Assembly (NCBI GenBank): GCA_019637155.1
Contig: JAHBWE010000001.1
Coordinates: 372,001-436,000 of the forward strand
From: Labilithrix sp.
GTDB lineage: Bacteria > Myxococcota_A > Polyangia > Polyangiales > Polyangiaceae
Direction: 5' to 3'
DNA length: 64,000 nucleotides
Shown here piece by piece: positions 49,251 to 59,718 of the stretch; the first letter of the stretch is position 1, and each line of letters opens with the position of its first letter. The notes beneath the pieces are model-generated. The model was given only the letters and a program-made list of their open reading frames with translations. It ran no database searches and was not told the DNA's origin. The translations under genes and the position numbers were made by a program.

Positions 49251-51514
49251 GAGCTCCCTCGTGGCGCGGTGCCTTCGAGCGTGAACCGAAACGTGGCGCC
49301 CTCTCCCTCCTTCGCCTCCACCCACACGCGTCCGCCGTGCCGGAGCACGACCCGCTGCACCGTCGCCAAGCCGACGCCGGTCCCCTCGTACTGCTCGGGT
49401 GAGTGCAGGCGCTGGAACGGCGTGAAGAGCCGCGTCGCGTGCGCCATGTTGAAGCCGGCGCCGTTGTCGCGCACGAAGTAGCCGCCGCCGTCCGCCGCCG
49501 GCGTCGCGCCGAGCTCGATCCGCGCGCGCGCCTGATGGCGCGTGAACTTCCACGCGTTGCCGAGCAGGTTCTCGAGCGCGACGCGGAGCAGCCCGGCGTC
49601 GCCGTTGGCGGTGATCCCCTCCATCGCGACGAGCTCGACGTCGCGCGCCGGCTCGAGCGTGCGGAGGTGATCGAAGACGTCGCGCGCGATCTTCGTGAGG
49701 TCCACCGTCTCGCGACGGAGCTCGGTGCGGGAGAGGCGCGCGAGGGCGAGGAGCGCGTCGATGATCTGCCCCATCCGCACGCCGGCCGCGATGATGCGAC
49801 GGAGCATCGAGCGGGCTTCTTCGTCGAGCACGTCGCCGTAGTCTTCGAGGAGGACGCTGCTGAAGCCGCCGAGACCTCGGAGCGGCGCCCGCAGGTCGTG
49901 CGCGACGGAGTAGCTGAAGGCCTCGAGCTCGCGGTTCGCGGCCTGCGCCGCCTCCTTCTCGCGCTGGAGGAGCTCGGCCTTCGCCGCTCGCTTGCGCTCC
50001 GTCAGATCGCGGATGTACCCGGTGAAGATGGGGGCGCCCTCGGCGCGGATCGGGACGACGGCGACCTCGGCGGGGAACTCGCTGCCGTCCTTCCGCATCG
50101 CGGGGACCTCGATCCGGCGGCCGAGGATGGAGGCCTCGCCCGTCGCGACGTAGCGCTCGACGCCGGCGCGGTGATGCTCGCGCAGCGCGGGCGGGACGAT
50201 CACGTCGCTGAGCGGCCGGCCGAGGACCTCGTCGCGCGTGTGGCCGAACGTCCGCTCGGCGGCGGGGTTGAACTCGGTGATGAGCCCCTCGTGGTTCATG
50301 AGGACGATGGCGTCGAGCGCCGCCTCCATCACCGCCGCCTTTCGCGCCTCGCTCGCGCGCGCGGCCGCCTCCGCCCGCTCGCGATCGCTCAGGTCGAGGA
50401 TGAAGGAGAGCACCTCTTGCGTCGAAGGATCGATCATGACCGAGCCGCAGAGGACCGGCACGCGATGTCCCTTCTTGTGGAGCAGCTCCTTCTCCCACGG
50501 CTGCGCGACGCCGAAGTCCTGGAGCTGCCGGCGCGCGGTCTCGTCGGTGCGCTCGCGGTCGGGCGCGTTCACGGTCTGCTCGGTGACCTTCCCCGCCGCG
50601 AAGTCTTCGCGCGTGTAGCCGAGGATCGAGAGGAACGCGTCGTTGGCGTCGTTGATCGTCCCCGCCGTGTCGGCGATCGCGATGCCGATGAGCCCCGAGT
50701 CGGAGAGCCGGCGGAAGCGGCGCTCGCTCAGCATGAGCGCCTTCTCGGCCCGCCGCCGCTCGGTCAGGTCGAGCAGGAAGGCGATGCTCTCGCCGCTCGC
50801 GCGGTCGAGCACGGCGGCGGCGACGAGGACGGGGACGCGCGCGCCGTCCTTGCGCACGCACTCCGTCTCCCACGGCGAGGCGCTCCCGCGCGTCTCGAGC
50901 GCCTCGAGCGCGCGGCGATCGTGGTGCCGGCGCTCGGCCGCCGTCAGGTCCCAGAGCATGGTCTCGCCGCGCGCCAGCTCCGCCGCGGAGTAGCCGACCA
51001 TCCGCGCGAAGGTGTCGTTCGCGTCGACGATCGTCCCCGCCGCGCCGGTGGTGACGACGCCGACGAGGCCCGAGTCGGCGAGGCGGCGGAAGCGTGCCTC
51101 GCTGCGCTCGACGCCGGCGCGGAGGGAGCGGAGCGCGGAGTCGTCGCGGTAGGTCGCCGCGACGTGCTCGATCTCGCCGGCCGCGTTCGTGAGTGGGAAG
51201 ACCGTGATCGCCGCGGCGCGCCGCTCGCGCGCGTCGGTCCACGACGTCGTCACGACGACGGTCTCGCCGTCGGTCGCGCGGCGAAGGACGTCGGTGTCGG
51301 GGATCGCGTGCGGCGGCGGCTCGGACGAGAGGAACAGCCGCTCGAAGGCGTCGTTCGCGAGCACGAAGCGCCCGTCGCGCCGCCAGAGCGCGAACGGGAC
51401 CGGCGCCTGCGCGAGGAGCTGCAGCGGCAGGTCGGTGGGGGCAGCGACGGACTCGAGTCGTTGCCTGATGCGACCGCCTGCGTCGAGGGACATCGCTTCT
51501 CCAACGAATACCAT
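49247..51514 (-). CDS. Soluble multi-PAS sensor histidine kinase
   Basis: 755 residues (ATG 51514; ATG 51493 seven codons in is also possible). Four PAS domains in order: about 30-140, 150-270, 270-390 and 395-510; the second and third share RFRRL-A/S-DSGL and are recent duplicates. Then HisKA with His near 539 in YSVAHDLRAPLRGLGG and HATPase with NLLGNAWKF and GTGVGLATVQRVV. No membrane helix or cofactor-binding Cys is obvious. Cytosolic; ligand unknown. It overlaps the CheY-like gene by 4 nt. Confidence 0.92.
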   Translation of the reverse strand: MVFVGEAMSLDAGGRIRQRLESVAAPTDLPLQLLAQAPVPFALWRRDGRFVLANDAFERLFLSSEPPPHAIPDTDVLRRATDGETVVVTTSWTDARERRAAAITVFPLTNAAGEIEHVAATYRDDSALRSLRAGVERSEARFRRLADSGLVGVVTTGAAGTIVDANDTFARMVGYSAAELARGETMLWDLTAAERRHHDRRALEALETRGSASPWETECVRKDGARVPVLVAAAVLDRASGESIAFLLDLTERRRAEKALMLSERRFRRLSDSGLIGIAIADTAGTINDANDAFLSILGYTREDFAAGKVTEQTVNAPDRERTDETARRQLQDFGVAQPWEKELLHKKGHRVPVLCGSVMIDPSTQEVLSFILDLSDRERAEAAARASEARKAAVMEAALDAIVLMNHEGLITEFNPAAERTFGHTRDEVLGRPLSDVIVPPALREHHRAGVERYVATGEASILGRRIEVPAMRKDGSEFPAEVAVVPIRAEGAPIFTGYIRDLTERKRAAKAELLQREKEAAQAANRELEAFSYSVAHDLRAPLRGLGGFSSVLLEDYGDVLDEEARSMLRRIIAAGVRMGQIIDALLALARLSRTELRRETVDLTKIARDVFDHLRTLEPARDVELVAMEGITANGDAGLLRVALENLLGNAWKFTRHQARARIELGATPAADGGGYFVRDNGAGFNMAHATRLFTPFQRLHSPEQYEGTGVGLATVQRVVLRHGGRVWVEAKEGEGATFRFTLEGTAPRGSS

Positions 51515-51616
51515 CCGGCGCCGCGCCGCGGAACGGCCGCGCGCGCGTAATTCGACGCCTTGCGCTCTTCTCCCGGCTCAGGGATGGATGCGGCGCGAGG
51601 TCTCGCGCGCGCTGAG

Positions 51617-53002
51617 CTACGACGCCGCGCTCGCCGGGCGTCGCGGCTTCTTGCGGCCGCCGAAGAGCAGGATGCCGGTGAGGGCGACGAGGATGACGGC
51701 GGCGGCGGCGGCGAAGGCGCGGAAGCGCGCGTCGCGCTCGTCGGCGTTCGTGTCGAGGCGGTTCAGCTCGGCGCGCGCCTTCGCGTGGGTCGGGTCGAGC
51801 GAGAGCGCGCGCTTGAACGGCTCCGGATCGGCGACGCCGCGGCCCTGGAGCTCCTTGCCTTCGAGGTACGCGATCTCCGCCTCGACCTGCGGCGCGCGGG
51901 CGGTCTCGGGGTTGAGGCGGAGCGCCTTGCGGTAGAGCGCGAGCGCCTTCGCGGAGTCCGACTCCTCGAGCTTCTGCGCGTACGCGATGTACGCGCCGAC
52001 CATCTCGCCGCGGCGATCGAGGAGCGGCTGGCGCGCGAGCACCTTGTCGAACGCGGCGATCGCGCCGTCGAGGTCGCCGGCCTTCTCCTTCGCGAGGCCC
52101 TCCTCGAGCAGGCCGTAGACCTCCTGCAGGCGGAGGCGATCGTAGGCGGCGAAGAGCTCCTTCGCGACCTGCGCCGCGGTCATGCCCTCCGACGCGGGCT
52201 TCCCCGTCACGTTCGAGTACGCCTCGCGCAGCTTCCACACCGCGTCCTGACCGAACTGCCCGATCGCCTCGCGCGCCGCGGCCCGCACCTGGATGCGGTC
52301 GGAGTTCACGAACGAGAGGAGGACCGGCAGCGCGTCCATGTCGTGGACGGTCGCGAACGCGCGGAGCGTCTCGGCGAGGACCTGGTTGTCCTTCGTCTGC
52401 ACCGCGTCGCCCGGCACGCGCTTGCCCATGCCTTCGAGCTGCCCCGCCGCCCAGTGCCGGAGCTCCGACGACGGCTCCTTGCGGCTCAGGATCAGCGCCG
52501 GCACCGCCTTGTCGCCGAGCGACTTGAGGTGACGCGCGACCTCCGGCTTGAAGACGCCGCCGTGGTCTCCGCCGACCTTGATGATCTCGGAGGCGGCGGG
52601 CGTCGTCGCCGTCTTCGCGAGCGATCGCATCAGCACCACCGTCGTGACGGCGGGTTGCCACCCGGGTTGATCGCTCTTCGTCGCGAGGAGCGTCTCGGCG
52701 AGGTCTTCCTTGATCCCCTTCATCGCGGTCGCGACCGCCGGCGGAGCGACCTTGCGCTGCGCCGCGAGCTCCTTCGCGATCGCGGGGACCGCGTCCGCGC
52801 CGAGGTCTTCGATCGTCTTCGCCGCCGCTTTGCGCGCCGTCGCGTCGTCGCCGGTGAGCGCGGCGAGGTGCTTGCCGAGGTCGACGTCCGCCGCGGCTGC
52901 CGCGCTCGGGGCCGCGGTCGCGGGCTCCGCCGCCGCCGTCGCGGTCGCCGGCAGCGCCAGGACGACGAGACAGAAGAGGAGGGGAGCGCGGAGCTTTGCC
53001 AT
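51617..53002 (-). CDS. HEAT- and TPR-repeat secreted/membrane protein
   Basis: 461 residues from ATG 53000-53002 (in-frame ATGs at 53011 and 53020 precede it). Signal peptide MAKLRAPLLFCLVVLALPAT. HEAT-like repeats about 35-240 (ATARKAAAKTIEDLGADAVP, ALPVLLSFVN), TPR-like repeats about 275-400 (EGLAKEKAGDLDGAIAAFDK, ALALYRKALRLNPE), then a C-terminal membrane helix near 430-450 and KKPRRP. Probably a periplasmic scaffold anchored at its C-terminus. Acylphosphatase gene follows upstream on the same strand, 30 bp away. Confidence 0.8.
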   Translation of the reverse strand: MAKLRAPLLFCLVVLALPATATAAAEPATAAPSAAAAADVDLGKHLAALTGDDATARKAAAKTIEDLGADAVPAIAKELAAQRKVAPPAVATAMKGIKEDLAETLLATKSDQPGWQPAVTTVVLMRSLAKTATTPAASEIIKVGGDHGGVFKPEVARHLKSLGDKAVPALILSRKEPSSELRHWAAGQLEGMGKRVPGDAVQTKDNQVLAETLRAFATVHDMDALPVLLSFVNSDRIQVRAAAREAIGQFGQDAVWKLREAYSNVTGKPASEGMTAAQVAKELFAAYDRLRLQEVYGLLEEGLAKEKAGDLDGAIAAFDKVLARQPLLDRRGEMVGAYIAYAQKLEESDSAKALALYRKALRLNPETARAPQVEAEIAYLEGKELQGRGVADPEPFKRALSLDPTHAKARAELNRLDTNADERDARFRAFAAAAAVILVALTGILLFGGRKKPRRPASAAS

Positions 53003-53032
53003 CGGATCCATCGAACGCACCGCGCGGCTCGC

Positions 53033-53311
53033 CTATTCGACGATCGCGAACTCGGGGAACTCGCCGGTGTAGCCGCGCCAGCGGATGTCGACGTGATCGA
53101 CGCGCGCGGCGGAGGGGCCGTGGTTCGCCCAGCTCGCGAGCTCCTTGATCGCGTCCTCGTCGCCCTCGGCGCACATCTCGACGCAGCCGTCGGGGCGGTT
53201 CTTGACCCAGCCCGTGATGCCGAGGCGCCGCGCCTCGCGCTGCGTCGCCGCGCGGAAGTAGACGCCCTGAACTCGACCCCGAACGATGAGATGAATGCGC
53301 TTCTGAGCCAT
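53033..53311 (-). CDS. acyP: Acylphosphatase
   Basis: 92 residues, normal size. GRVQGVYFRAATQREARRLG contains the active-site Arg (VxFR), followed by GWVKNRPDGCVEM with the catalytic Asn. It hydrolyses acylphosphates such as acetyl phosphate or 1,3-bisphosphoglycerate in the cytosol. Start ATG 53309-53311. Divergent from a Ser/Thr kinase gene, 98 bp apart. Confidence 0.95.
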   Translation of the reverse strand: MAQKRIHLIVRGRVQGVYFRAATQREARRLGITGWVKNRPDGCVEMCAEGDEDAIKELASWANHGPSAARVDHVDIRWRGYTGEFPEFAIVE

Positions 53312-53409
53312 GGGTTTTGATGCCTACGGAGGCCGAAAAAACGGAATTTCGGTCTCCCATCGTCTACCGAAGGACGCGGACCAGGGCAACCTTGTAGCAT
53401 GCGGTCTCC

Positions 53410-54417
53410 ATGGCCAATCCGGAGGACCTCGGCCGCTACCGCCTGAAGCGTCTGCTCGGGCGCGGCGTGCTCGGAGAGGTCTGGGAAGCGAGCGATCTCG
53501 AGCACGAAGGGCACAAGGTCGCGGTGAAGATCCTGCATGCCGCCGACGACGAGCTCGCCCTCGCACGCTTGCAGTTTGCACGCGAAGCGCGGCTCTGCGC
53601 GCAGCTCAGCCACCCGAACCTCGCGCAGGTCCTCGACGCCGGCGAGGCGGCCGGCACGAGCTTCATGGTCATGGAGATGATCGAGGGCAAGCCGCTCCGT
53701 CAGCTCGTCGGCGACGCCTCGGTCACGATGCACGACAAGCTCCGGTGGCTCCGCCAGATCGGCGGCGCGCTCGCGGTCCTGCACCGCGCCGACGTCGCGC
53801 ATCGCGATCTCAAGCCCGAGAACGTCCTCATCCGGCCGGACGGCACGGCGTGCCTCGTCGACCTCGGCATCGCGAAGTGGACCAGGTTCGATCTCGGCGG
53901 CGAGCGCGATCCGCTCGAGGCGATCGAGGCGATGGAGCCGAAGGAAGGCCCCGATCCGAGGTACGCGCCGCCGGAGGCGCTCGAGAGCGAGACCTACGAC
54001 GAGCTCGGCGATCAATGGGCGTGGGGCACGCTCGGCTACGAGCTCCTCACCGGCAAGGCGCCGGGCCCCGACTCGAAGCCGCTCGCCGCGTTCGACGAGG
54101 TCTCGGCCCCCGTCGCCGACGCCCTCGACAAGGCCCGCTCGCCGAAGCGCGAGGACCGCTTCGACGGCATCGAGCTCGCGCTCGACGAGATCGGCCCCGG
54201 CAGCGCGCCCGCGATCCCCGCCGCCCCGCCGAAGAAGGCGCCGTCGTCCGAGCCCCCGTCGCCGTCGACGCAGCCCGCCCCCGCCGCCCCGCTCTCGCGC
54301 CGCGACGTGCCGCCGCCCAGCATCCAGCCGCAGCCGCACAAGTCGCCGCTCATCATGGGCCTCGGGCTCATCGTCGTGATCGGCGTCCTCGTCGCGATCA
54401 TCGCCTCGATGCGGTGA
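53410..54417 (+). CDS. Tail-anchored Ser/Thr protein kinase
   Basis: 335 residues. Kinase domain about 8-265: Gly-loop LLGRGVLGEVWEA, VAVKILHA with the ATP Lys, HRDLKPENVL near 130; DFG is replaced by DLG (VDLGIAKW), still with the metal Asp, and APE is PPEALES. A short Pro/Ser linker and a C-terminal membrane helix (MGLGLIVVIGVLVAIIASMR) complete it. Probably active. It lies upstream of the Hsp70 cassette on the same strand, with 79 bp to the next start. Confidence 0.9.
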   Translation: MANPEDLGRYRLKRLLGRGVLGEVWEASDLEHEGHKVAVKILHAADDELALARLQFAREARLCAQLSHPNLAQVLDAGEAAGTSFMVMEMIEGKPLRQLVGDASVTMHDKLRWLRQIGGALAVLHRADVAHRDLKPENVLIRPDGTACLVDLGIAKWTRFDLGGERDPLEAIEAMEPKEGPDPRYAPPEALESETYDELGDQWAWGTLGYELLTGKAPGPDSKPLAAFDEVSAPVADALDKARSPKREDRFDGIELALDEIGPGSAPAIPAAPPKKAPSSEPPSPSTQPAPAAPLSRRDVPPPSIQPQPHKSPLIMGLGLIVVIGVLVAIIASMR

Positions 54418-54496
54418 CTCCCGCCCTCGATCGCCGGTTGGGCGGCGGCAGGTGAAATCGTGCGCGGCGTGGACTAAGGTGCCGTTCGTGGCACCG

Positions 54497-55039
54497 ATGC
54501 CCTTTTTTTCCAGGCTGATCTTCGCGATCGTCGCGTGGTTCAAGATCCTCTTCGACGGGGAGGCCGCCGCCCGTATGGCCGCCGCGGCGGAGGGCGCGCC
54601 GGCGCTTCCGGAGGCGAAGAAGGAAGAGCCGAAGCCCGCGAAGAGCGAGCCGCCGCCTCCTCCTCCGACCGACGCGGCGTTGCAGCTCCTCGCCCTGCTG
54701 CAGCGCGAAGGGCGCCTCGTCGACTTCCTCGAAGAAGACATCGCCGGCGCCGCGGACGCGGACATCGGGGCCGCCGCGCGCGTCGTGCACTCCGGTTGCA
54801 GGAAGGCGCTCCGCGCGCACGTGACGCTCGCGCCCGTGCGCGCCGAAGACGAAGGCGCGAAGGTCACGCTCGCCGAGGCGAACCCCGTCGAGGTGAAGCT
54901 CACCGGCAACGTCGCGGGGAAGGGGCCATACAGCGGCGTCCTCCGGCACCGCGGCTGGCGCGCGACCGAGATCAAGCTCCCCACCGCCGTCGCCGGTCAC
55001 GATCCGCGCGTCGTCGCGCAGGCCGAGGTCGAGCTGTGA
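54497..55039 (+). CDS. DUF2760 protein, partner of the Hsp70 cassette
   Basis: 180 residues from ATG 54497 (GTG 54488 and ATG 54452 are in frame upstream). A hydrophobic N-terminus (FFSRLIFAIVAWFKILF) and a Lys/Pro linker precede the DUF2760 domain, recognisable by LLQREGRLVDFLEEDIAGAA, IGAAARVVHSGCRKAL and YSGVLRHRGWRATEIKLP. In many Proteobacteria and Myxococcota this family precedes two unusual Hsp70 genes, as here; its function is unknown. The TGA overlaps the GTG start of the next gene (55036). Confidence 0.88.
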   Translation: MPFFSRLIFAIVAWFKILFDGEAAARMAAAAEGAPALPEAKKEEPKPAKSEPPPPPPTDAALQLLALLQREGRLVDFLEEDIAGAADADIGAAARVVHSGCRKALRAHVTLAPVRAEDEGAKVTLAEANPVEVKLTGNVAGKGPYSGVLRHRGWRATEIKLPTAVAGHDPRVVAQAEVEL

Positions 55040-56937
55040 CCAAGGGCGAGAAGAAGCCGCGCTACGTCGTCGGCGTCGATCTCGGGACGACGCACACCGC
55101 GCTCGCGTACGCGCTCTTGCCGGAGAACGAGGACGAGGCGCCTCCGCCGCCCGCGATGCTCTCGATCCCGCAGCTCGTCGCGCAAGGCACGATCGACGCG
55201 CGCGAGCTCTTGCCCTCCTTCTTCTACGTCGCGCACGAGTCGGACGGGCCCCAGGTCTTGCCGTGGGACGAAGGTCGCAAGTACGCCGTCGGCGAGCACG
55301 CGCGCGCGCGCGGCGTCGACGCCCCCGCCCGCGTCATCGCGAGCGCGAAGAGCTGGCTCTGTCATCCCTCCGTCGATCGACGGTCCGCGATCTTGCCGCC
55401 GGGCGCGCCGGAGGACGTCGAGCGCATCAGCCCGGTCGAGGCGTCGTGGCGCTACCTCGAGCACCTCGTCGAGGCGTGGGACCACGTCGTCGCGAAGGGC
55501 GATCCCGATCTCGCGCTGACGAAGCAGAGCGTCGTCCTCACCGTGCCCGCCTCGTTCGACGCGGCCGCGCGCGAGCTCACGACCGAGGCCGCCTACGCCG
55601 CCGGGCTCGAGGACCTCACCCTCCTCGAAGAGCCGCAGGCCGCGTTCTACGCGTGGCTCGCGGACAAGGGCGACGCGTGGCGCAAGGACGTGCAGGCCGG
55701 TGACGTCGTGCTCGTCGTCGACGTCGGCGGCGGCACCTCCGACTTCTCCGTCATCGCCGCGGTCGACAAGGGCGGCGAGCTAGTCCTCGAGCGCGTCGCG
55801 GTCGGCGACCACATCCTCCTCGGCGGCGACAACATGGACATGCTGCTCGCCCACGTCGTCGAGCAGAAGATGGTCCGCGAGGCGGAGGAGGCGGGGAAGG
55901 CGCTGGAGCTCGATCGCTGGCAGAAGGTCGCGCTCCAGCACGCCGCGCGCGGCGCGAAGGAGAAGCTCCTCACCGCGATGGATGAGGGGAAGAAAAAGAA
56001 GAGCGCCGAGAGCGCGCAGATCGCGATCGCGGGCAAGGGCTCGAAGCTCGTCGGCGGCACGCTCCGCACCGAGGTCACGCGCGACGAGGTGCAGGCCGCG
56101 ATCATCGACGGCTTCTTCCCGGTCGTCGACGCCGCCGCGCGCCCCGCGGTCCGCACGCGCGCCGCGCTCACGCAGGTCGGCCTCCCGTACGCGCAGGACG
56201 CCGCGGTCACGAAGCACCTCGCCGCGCTCCTCGCGCGTCACACCGAGGCGCTCGCGACGCTCCAGCCCGAGAAGAGAGGCGGGAAGCTCCTCCACCCCAC
56301 GCGCATCCTCTTCAACGGCGGCGTGATGAAGGCGCCGGTGCTCCGCGAGCGCATCGCGTCGTGCGTCGACGCCTGGCTCGAGAGCGACGGCGCGCCGAAG
56401 GCGAAGGTGCTCGAGGGCGCCGACCTCGATCTCGCGGTCGCGCGCGGCGCGGCGGCGTACGGGCTCGCGCGGCAGGGCAAGGGCGTGCGCATCCGCGGCG
56501 GCACCGCGCGCGCGTACTACGTCGGGATCGAGAGCGCGATGCCGGCGGTGCCGGGCCTCGAGCCGCCGATCACCGCGCTCTGCGTCGCGCCGATCGGCAT
56601 GGAGGAGGGGACGAGCGTCGACCTCGGCACCGCCGGCGGCGAGCTCGGCGTCGTCGTCGGCGAGAAGGTGAGCTTCCGCTTCTTCGGCTCGAGCGTGCGC
56701 CGCAAGGACACGACCGGCGCCGCGATCGAGCGCTGGAAGCAGGGCGAGATCGAGGAGCTCGCGCCGATCGAGGTCGACCTCCCCGCCGAGGGTCGCGTCG
56801 CGGGCGACGTCGTCCCCGTCACGCTCCGCTCGAGCGTGACGGAGGTGGGCACCTTGCTCCTCGAGGCGGTCCCGCTCCAGCCGCGGAAGAAGGACGAACG
56901 CTGGAAGGTCGAGCTCAGCGTGCGCTCGGAGTCGTGA
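55036..56937 (+). CDS. Non-canonical Hsp70-family protein, first of a pair
   Basis: 633 residues from GTG 55036, overlapping the DUF2760 stop (GTGA). The actin-like ATPase motifs are intact: GVDLGTTHTALAY (phosphate 1), VVDVGGGTSDFSVI (phosphate 2) and LFNGGVMKAPVLRER (adenosine). It lacks the standard DnaK substrate-binding domain sequence; the C-terminus (about 500-633) is divergent. Cytosolic ATPase, probably a chaperone-like switch. Followed by a second Hsp70 gene 1 bp later. Confidence 0.92.
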   Translation: MTKGEKKPRYVVGVDLGTTHTALAYALLPENEDEAPPPPAMLSIPQLVAQGTIDARELLPSFFYVAHESDGPQVLPWDEGRKYAVGEHARARGVDAPARVIASAKSWLCHPSVDRRSAILPPGAPEDVERISPVEASWRYLEHLVEAWDHVVAKGDPDLALTKQSVVLTVPASFDAAARELTTEAAYAAGLEDLTLLEEPQAAFYAWLADKGDAWRKDVQAGDVVLVVDVGGGTSDFSVIAAVDKGGELVLERVAVGDHILLGGDNMDMLLAHVVEQKMVREAEEAGKALELDRWQKVALQHAARGAKEKLLTAMDEGKKKKSAESAQIAIAGKGSKLVGGTLRTEVTRDEVQAAIIDGFFPVVDAAARPAVRTRAALTQVGLPYAQDAAVTKHLAALLARHTEALATLQPEKRGGKLLHPTRILFNGGVMKAPVLRERIASCVDAWLESDGAPKAKVLEGADLDLAVARGAAAYGLARQGKGVRIRGGTARAYYVGIESAMPAVPGLEPPITALCVAPIGMEEGTSVDLGTAGGELGVVVGEKVSFRFFGSSVRRKDTTGAAIERWKQGEIEELAPIEVDLPAEGRVAGDVVPVTLRSSVTEVGTLLLEAVPLQPRKKDERWKVELSVRSES

Positions 56938-56938
56938 G

Positions 56939-59716
56939 GTGAGCGAGCCGCGCTTCGTCGTCGGCATCGACCTCGGCACGACGCACACCGTCGTCGCCTA
57001 CGCTCCGATCGATTCACGTAGGGTGAAGACCGCGCCCGATCCATCACTTTTCGCGATACCTCAGCTCACGACCCCGACCGAGCGCGAGGACTTGCTCCTC
57101 CTCCCCTCCGTCCTCTACGCGCCCGTCGCCGGCGAGATCGCGGACGATCCCACGTGGGTCACCGGCGAGGTCGCGCGGCGGCGCGGGAGCGAGGTGGCGG
57201 GGCGCGCGATCGTGAGCGCGAAGAGCTGGCTCTCGCACGCCGCGGTGGACCGCACCGCCGCGATCCTCCCGTGGGGCGGGAGCGACGTGGCGAAGCTCTC
57301 TCCGGTGGAGGCGGAGACCAAGCTCCTCCAGCACATCGCGCGCGCGTGGGACGAGGCGCACCCCGACGCGCCGCTCGCGCGGCAAGACGTGATCCTCACG
57401 CTGCCGGCGTCGTTCGACGACGTCGCGCGCGACCTCACCCTCGCGGCCGCGCGGGACGCCGGGCTCGAGCCGACGCTCCTCGAGGAGCCGACCGCGGCCT
57501 TCTACGACGCGATGCGCGACGTCGAGGCGATCCGCGAGCACGTCGTACCCCGCAACCCGAGCGAGGAGCGCACCGTCCTCGTCTGCGACGTCGGCGGCGG
57601 CACGACCGACCTCTCGCTGATGGCGATCGCCTACGCGCCGAAGGACAAGGGCGGCTTCAGCGTGCGCCGCGTCGCGGTCGGCCGCCACATCCTCCTCGGC
57701 GGCGACAACATGGACCTCACCCTCGCCCACCTCGCCGAGGCGCGGATCGCCCCTTCGCACGGGAGCGGCGAGCGGCTCGAGGCGGGCGAGCTCGCGCAGC
57801 TCGTGCTCGCGTGCCGCGAGGCGAAGGAGCGGATCCTCTCCTCCAAGAAGCGCGTCGACGAGGCGAAGGTCACGCTCCTCGGCAGGGGCGGCAAGCTCGT
57901 CGGCGGCGCGCGGAGCACGGTGCTCACGCGCGAGGAGGTCGAGCGCGTGGTGCTCGAGGGCTTCTTCCCCGCCGACGTGGAGGCGAACGCGGCGGCGCCG
58001 AAGACGCGCGGCGCGATCGTCGCGTTCGGGCTCCCGTACGAGCGCGACCCCGCGGTGACGCGGCACATTCGCCAGTTTCTTGCCCGTCATGCCAGTGAAT
58101 TGCCCAGCGGCGCCCCCGACGTCGTGCTCTTGAACGGCGGCGTCTTCAACGCCGCGCCGATCGTGCGCGCGCTCAAGGCCGCGCTGAAGGTGTGGGCGGG
58201 CGAAGGCGCGAAGGCGCCCGCGATGTTGCCGGTCTCGGACCCCGATCTCGCGGTCGCGTGCGGCGCGGTCCGCTACGGCTTCGCGCGCCGCGGCCTCGGC
58301 GTGCGGATCGAGAGCGGCGCCGCCTTCGGCTACTACGTCGCGCTCGCGGACGAGCCGGGGCGCGCGAAGCGTGCAGTGTGCATACTTCCGCGCGGCGCGA
58401 AGGAGGGCGCGCGCCACGAGGCGGGGGACCGCGTGTTCGACCTCGTCGTCGGTCGCAGCGTCCGCTTCGACCTGTTCGCGAGCGACGTCGCGAAGGACGA
58501 GGCCGGCGCGCTCGTCACGATCGAGGAGGACACCTTCGACCGCCTGCCGCCCGTCGTCGCGAACCTGCCCGCCGGTCACAAGAAGGAGGACGCGGTGCGG
58601 GTGCGCCTCGGCGGCGAGCTCCTCACCACCGGACAGCTCGACCTCGCGTGCGCCGAGGTCGGCGGCGCGGGCCGGCGCTTCCGCCTCGAGTTCGCGCTCC
58701 GCGAAGGCGCCGCGCGCTCGGTCGGCCCGATCGCGCCCGCGTCGCTCGCCCCGCCCGCGCCGGTCGACAAACCCAAGCCCCCCGCGAAGCTCGAGGAGGC
58801 GACCGCGATCCTCGACAAGGTGTTCGCCAAGAAGAGCGACGCGAGCCCGCGCGAGGTGAAGGACGTCCTCCGCGATCTCGAGAAGACGATCGGCGATCGC
58901 CAGACCTGGACGATGGAGACGTGCCGCCACCTCGCCGATCGCCTCCTCTCGAACACCGGCGCGCGCCGCCGGAGCCCCAACCACGAGCGCGCGTACTGGC
59001 TCCTCCTCGGCTTCTGCATGCGCCCCGGCTTCGGCGATCCGGGCGATCCCGCGCGCGTCGAGCGCGCGTGGCCGACCTTCGAGGGGCGCCTCGGCTTCCC
59101 GGACGAGGCGCAGGGCTGGCAGCAGTTCTTCATCGCGTGGCGCCGGATGGCGGGCGGGCTCACGGAGGCGATGCAGCTCGCGATCCGCGACGCGATGGAT
59201 CCGCTCGTCGCGCCGAAGGAGGCGAAGCTCAAGGCGCCGAAGCGCGTGCCGGAGGACGGCGGCGAGGCGCTCGTGATGCTCGCGGCGCTCGAGCGCGCCC
59301 CGGCGGAGCGGCGCGCAGAGCTCGGCGAGTGGATCGCGGAGAAGACGTGGACGAACGACGACGCGCGGCTCTGGACCGCGATCGGCCGCGTCGGCGCGCG
59401 CGTGCCGGTCTACGCGAGCGTGCACCACGTCGTCGCGCCGCGGCACGCCGAGGCGTGGCTCGATCGCCTCTTCCGGCTGAAGTGGGAGAGCGTCGCGACC
59501 GCGCCGCACGCGGCGGTGCAGCTCGCGCGCCTCACCGGCGATCGCGCGCGCGACGTCGGCGAGCGCCACCGGACCGAGGTCGAGAAGCGCCTCGTCGCCC
59601 AGGGCGCGAAGCCGGCGTGGATCCGATCCGTCCGCGAGCTCGCCGAGGTCGGCGAGGAGGAGCGCATCGCGATCCTCGGCGAGGGCCTCCCGATCGGCCT
59701 CAAGCTCGCGCAGTAG
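56939..59716 (+). CDS. Hsp70-family protein with DUF3731-like C-terminal extension, second of a pair
   Basis: 925 residues from GTG 56939, 1 nt after the previous stop. Phosphate 1 [13 protein letters not shown], phosphate 2 [13 protein letters not shown] and adenosine [13 protein letters not shown] are intact. After the ATPase domain and a short beta region (about 480-590), the extra C-terminal about 330 residues ([40 protein letters not shown]) match the DUF3731 type linked to such Hsp70 proteins. The three genes of the cassette are translationally linked and must act together; what they fold or move is unknown. Confidence 0.9.
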   Translation: MSEPRFVVGIDLGTTHTVVAYAPIDSRRVKTAPDPSLFAIPQLTTPTEREDLLLLPSVLYAPVAGEIADDPTWVTGEVARRRGSEVAGRAIVSAKSWLSHAAVDRTAAILPWGGSDVAKLSPVEAETKLLQHIARAWDEAHPDAPLARQDVILTLPASFDDVARDLTLAAARDAGLEPTLLEEPTAAFYDAMRDVEAIREHVVPRNPSEERTVLVCDVGGGTTDLSLMAIAYAPKDKGGFSVRRVAVGRHILLGGDNMDLTLAHLAEARIAPSHGSGERLEAGELAQLVLACREAKERILSSKKRVDEAKVTLLGRGGKLVGGARSTVLTREEVERVVLEGFFPADVEANAAAPKTRGAIVAFGLPYERDPAVTRHIRQFLARHASELPSGAPDVVLLNGGVFNAAPIVRALKAALKVWAGEGAKAPAMLPVSDPDLAVACGAVRYGFARRGLGVRIESGAAFGYYVALADEPGRAKRAVCILPRGAKEGARHEAGDRVFDLVVGRSVRFDLFASDVAKDEAGALVTIEEDTFDRLPPVVANLPAGHKKEDAVRVRLGGELLTTGQLDLACAEVGGAGRRFRLEFALREGAARSVGPIAPASLAPPAPVDKPKPPAKLEEATAILDKVFAKKSDASPREVKDVLRDLEKTIGDRQTWTMETCRHLADRLLSNTGARRRSPNHERAYWLLLGFCMRPGFGDPGDPARVERAWPTFEGRLGFPDEAQGWQQFFIAWRRMAGGLTEAMQLAIRDAMDPLVAPKEAKLKAPKRVPEDGGEALVMLAALERAPAERRAELGEWIAEKTWTNDDARLWTAIGRVGARVPVYASVHHVVAPRHAEAWLDRLFRLKWESVATAPHAAVQLARLTGDRARDVGERHRTEVEKRLVAQGAKPAWIRSVRELAEVGEEERIAILGEGLPIGLKLAQ

Positions 59717-59718
59717 GT

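Noticed and set aside
48804..53360. Minus-strand ORF of 1518 codons
   Set aside because: It only contains the CheY-like regulator at its end; the long Arg-rich remainder is out of frame with the PAS kinase, HEAT/TPR and acylphosphatase genes.
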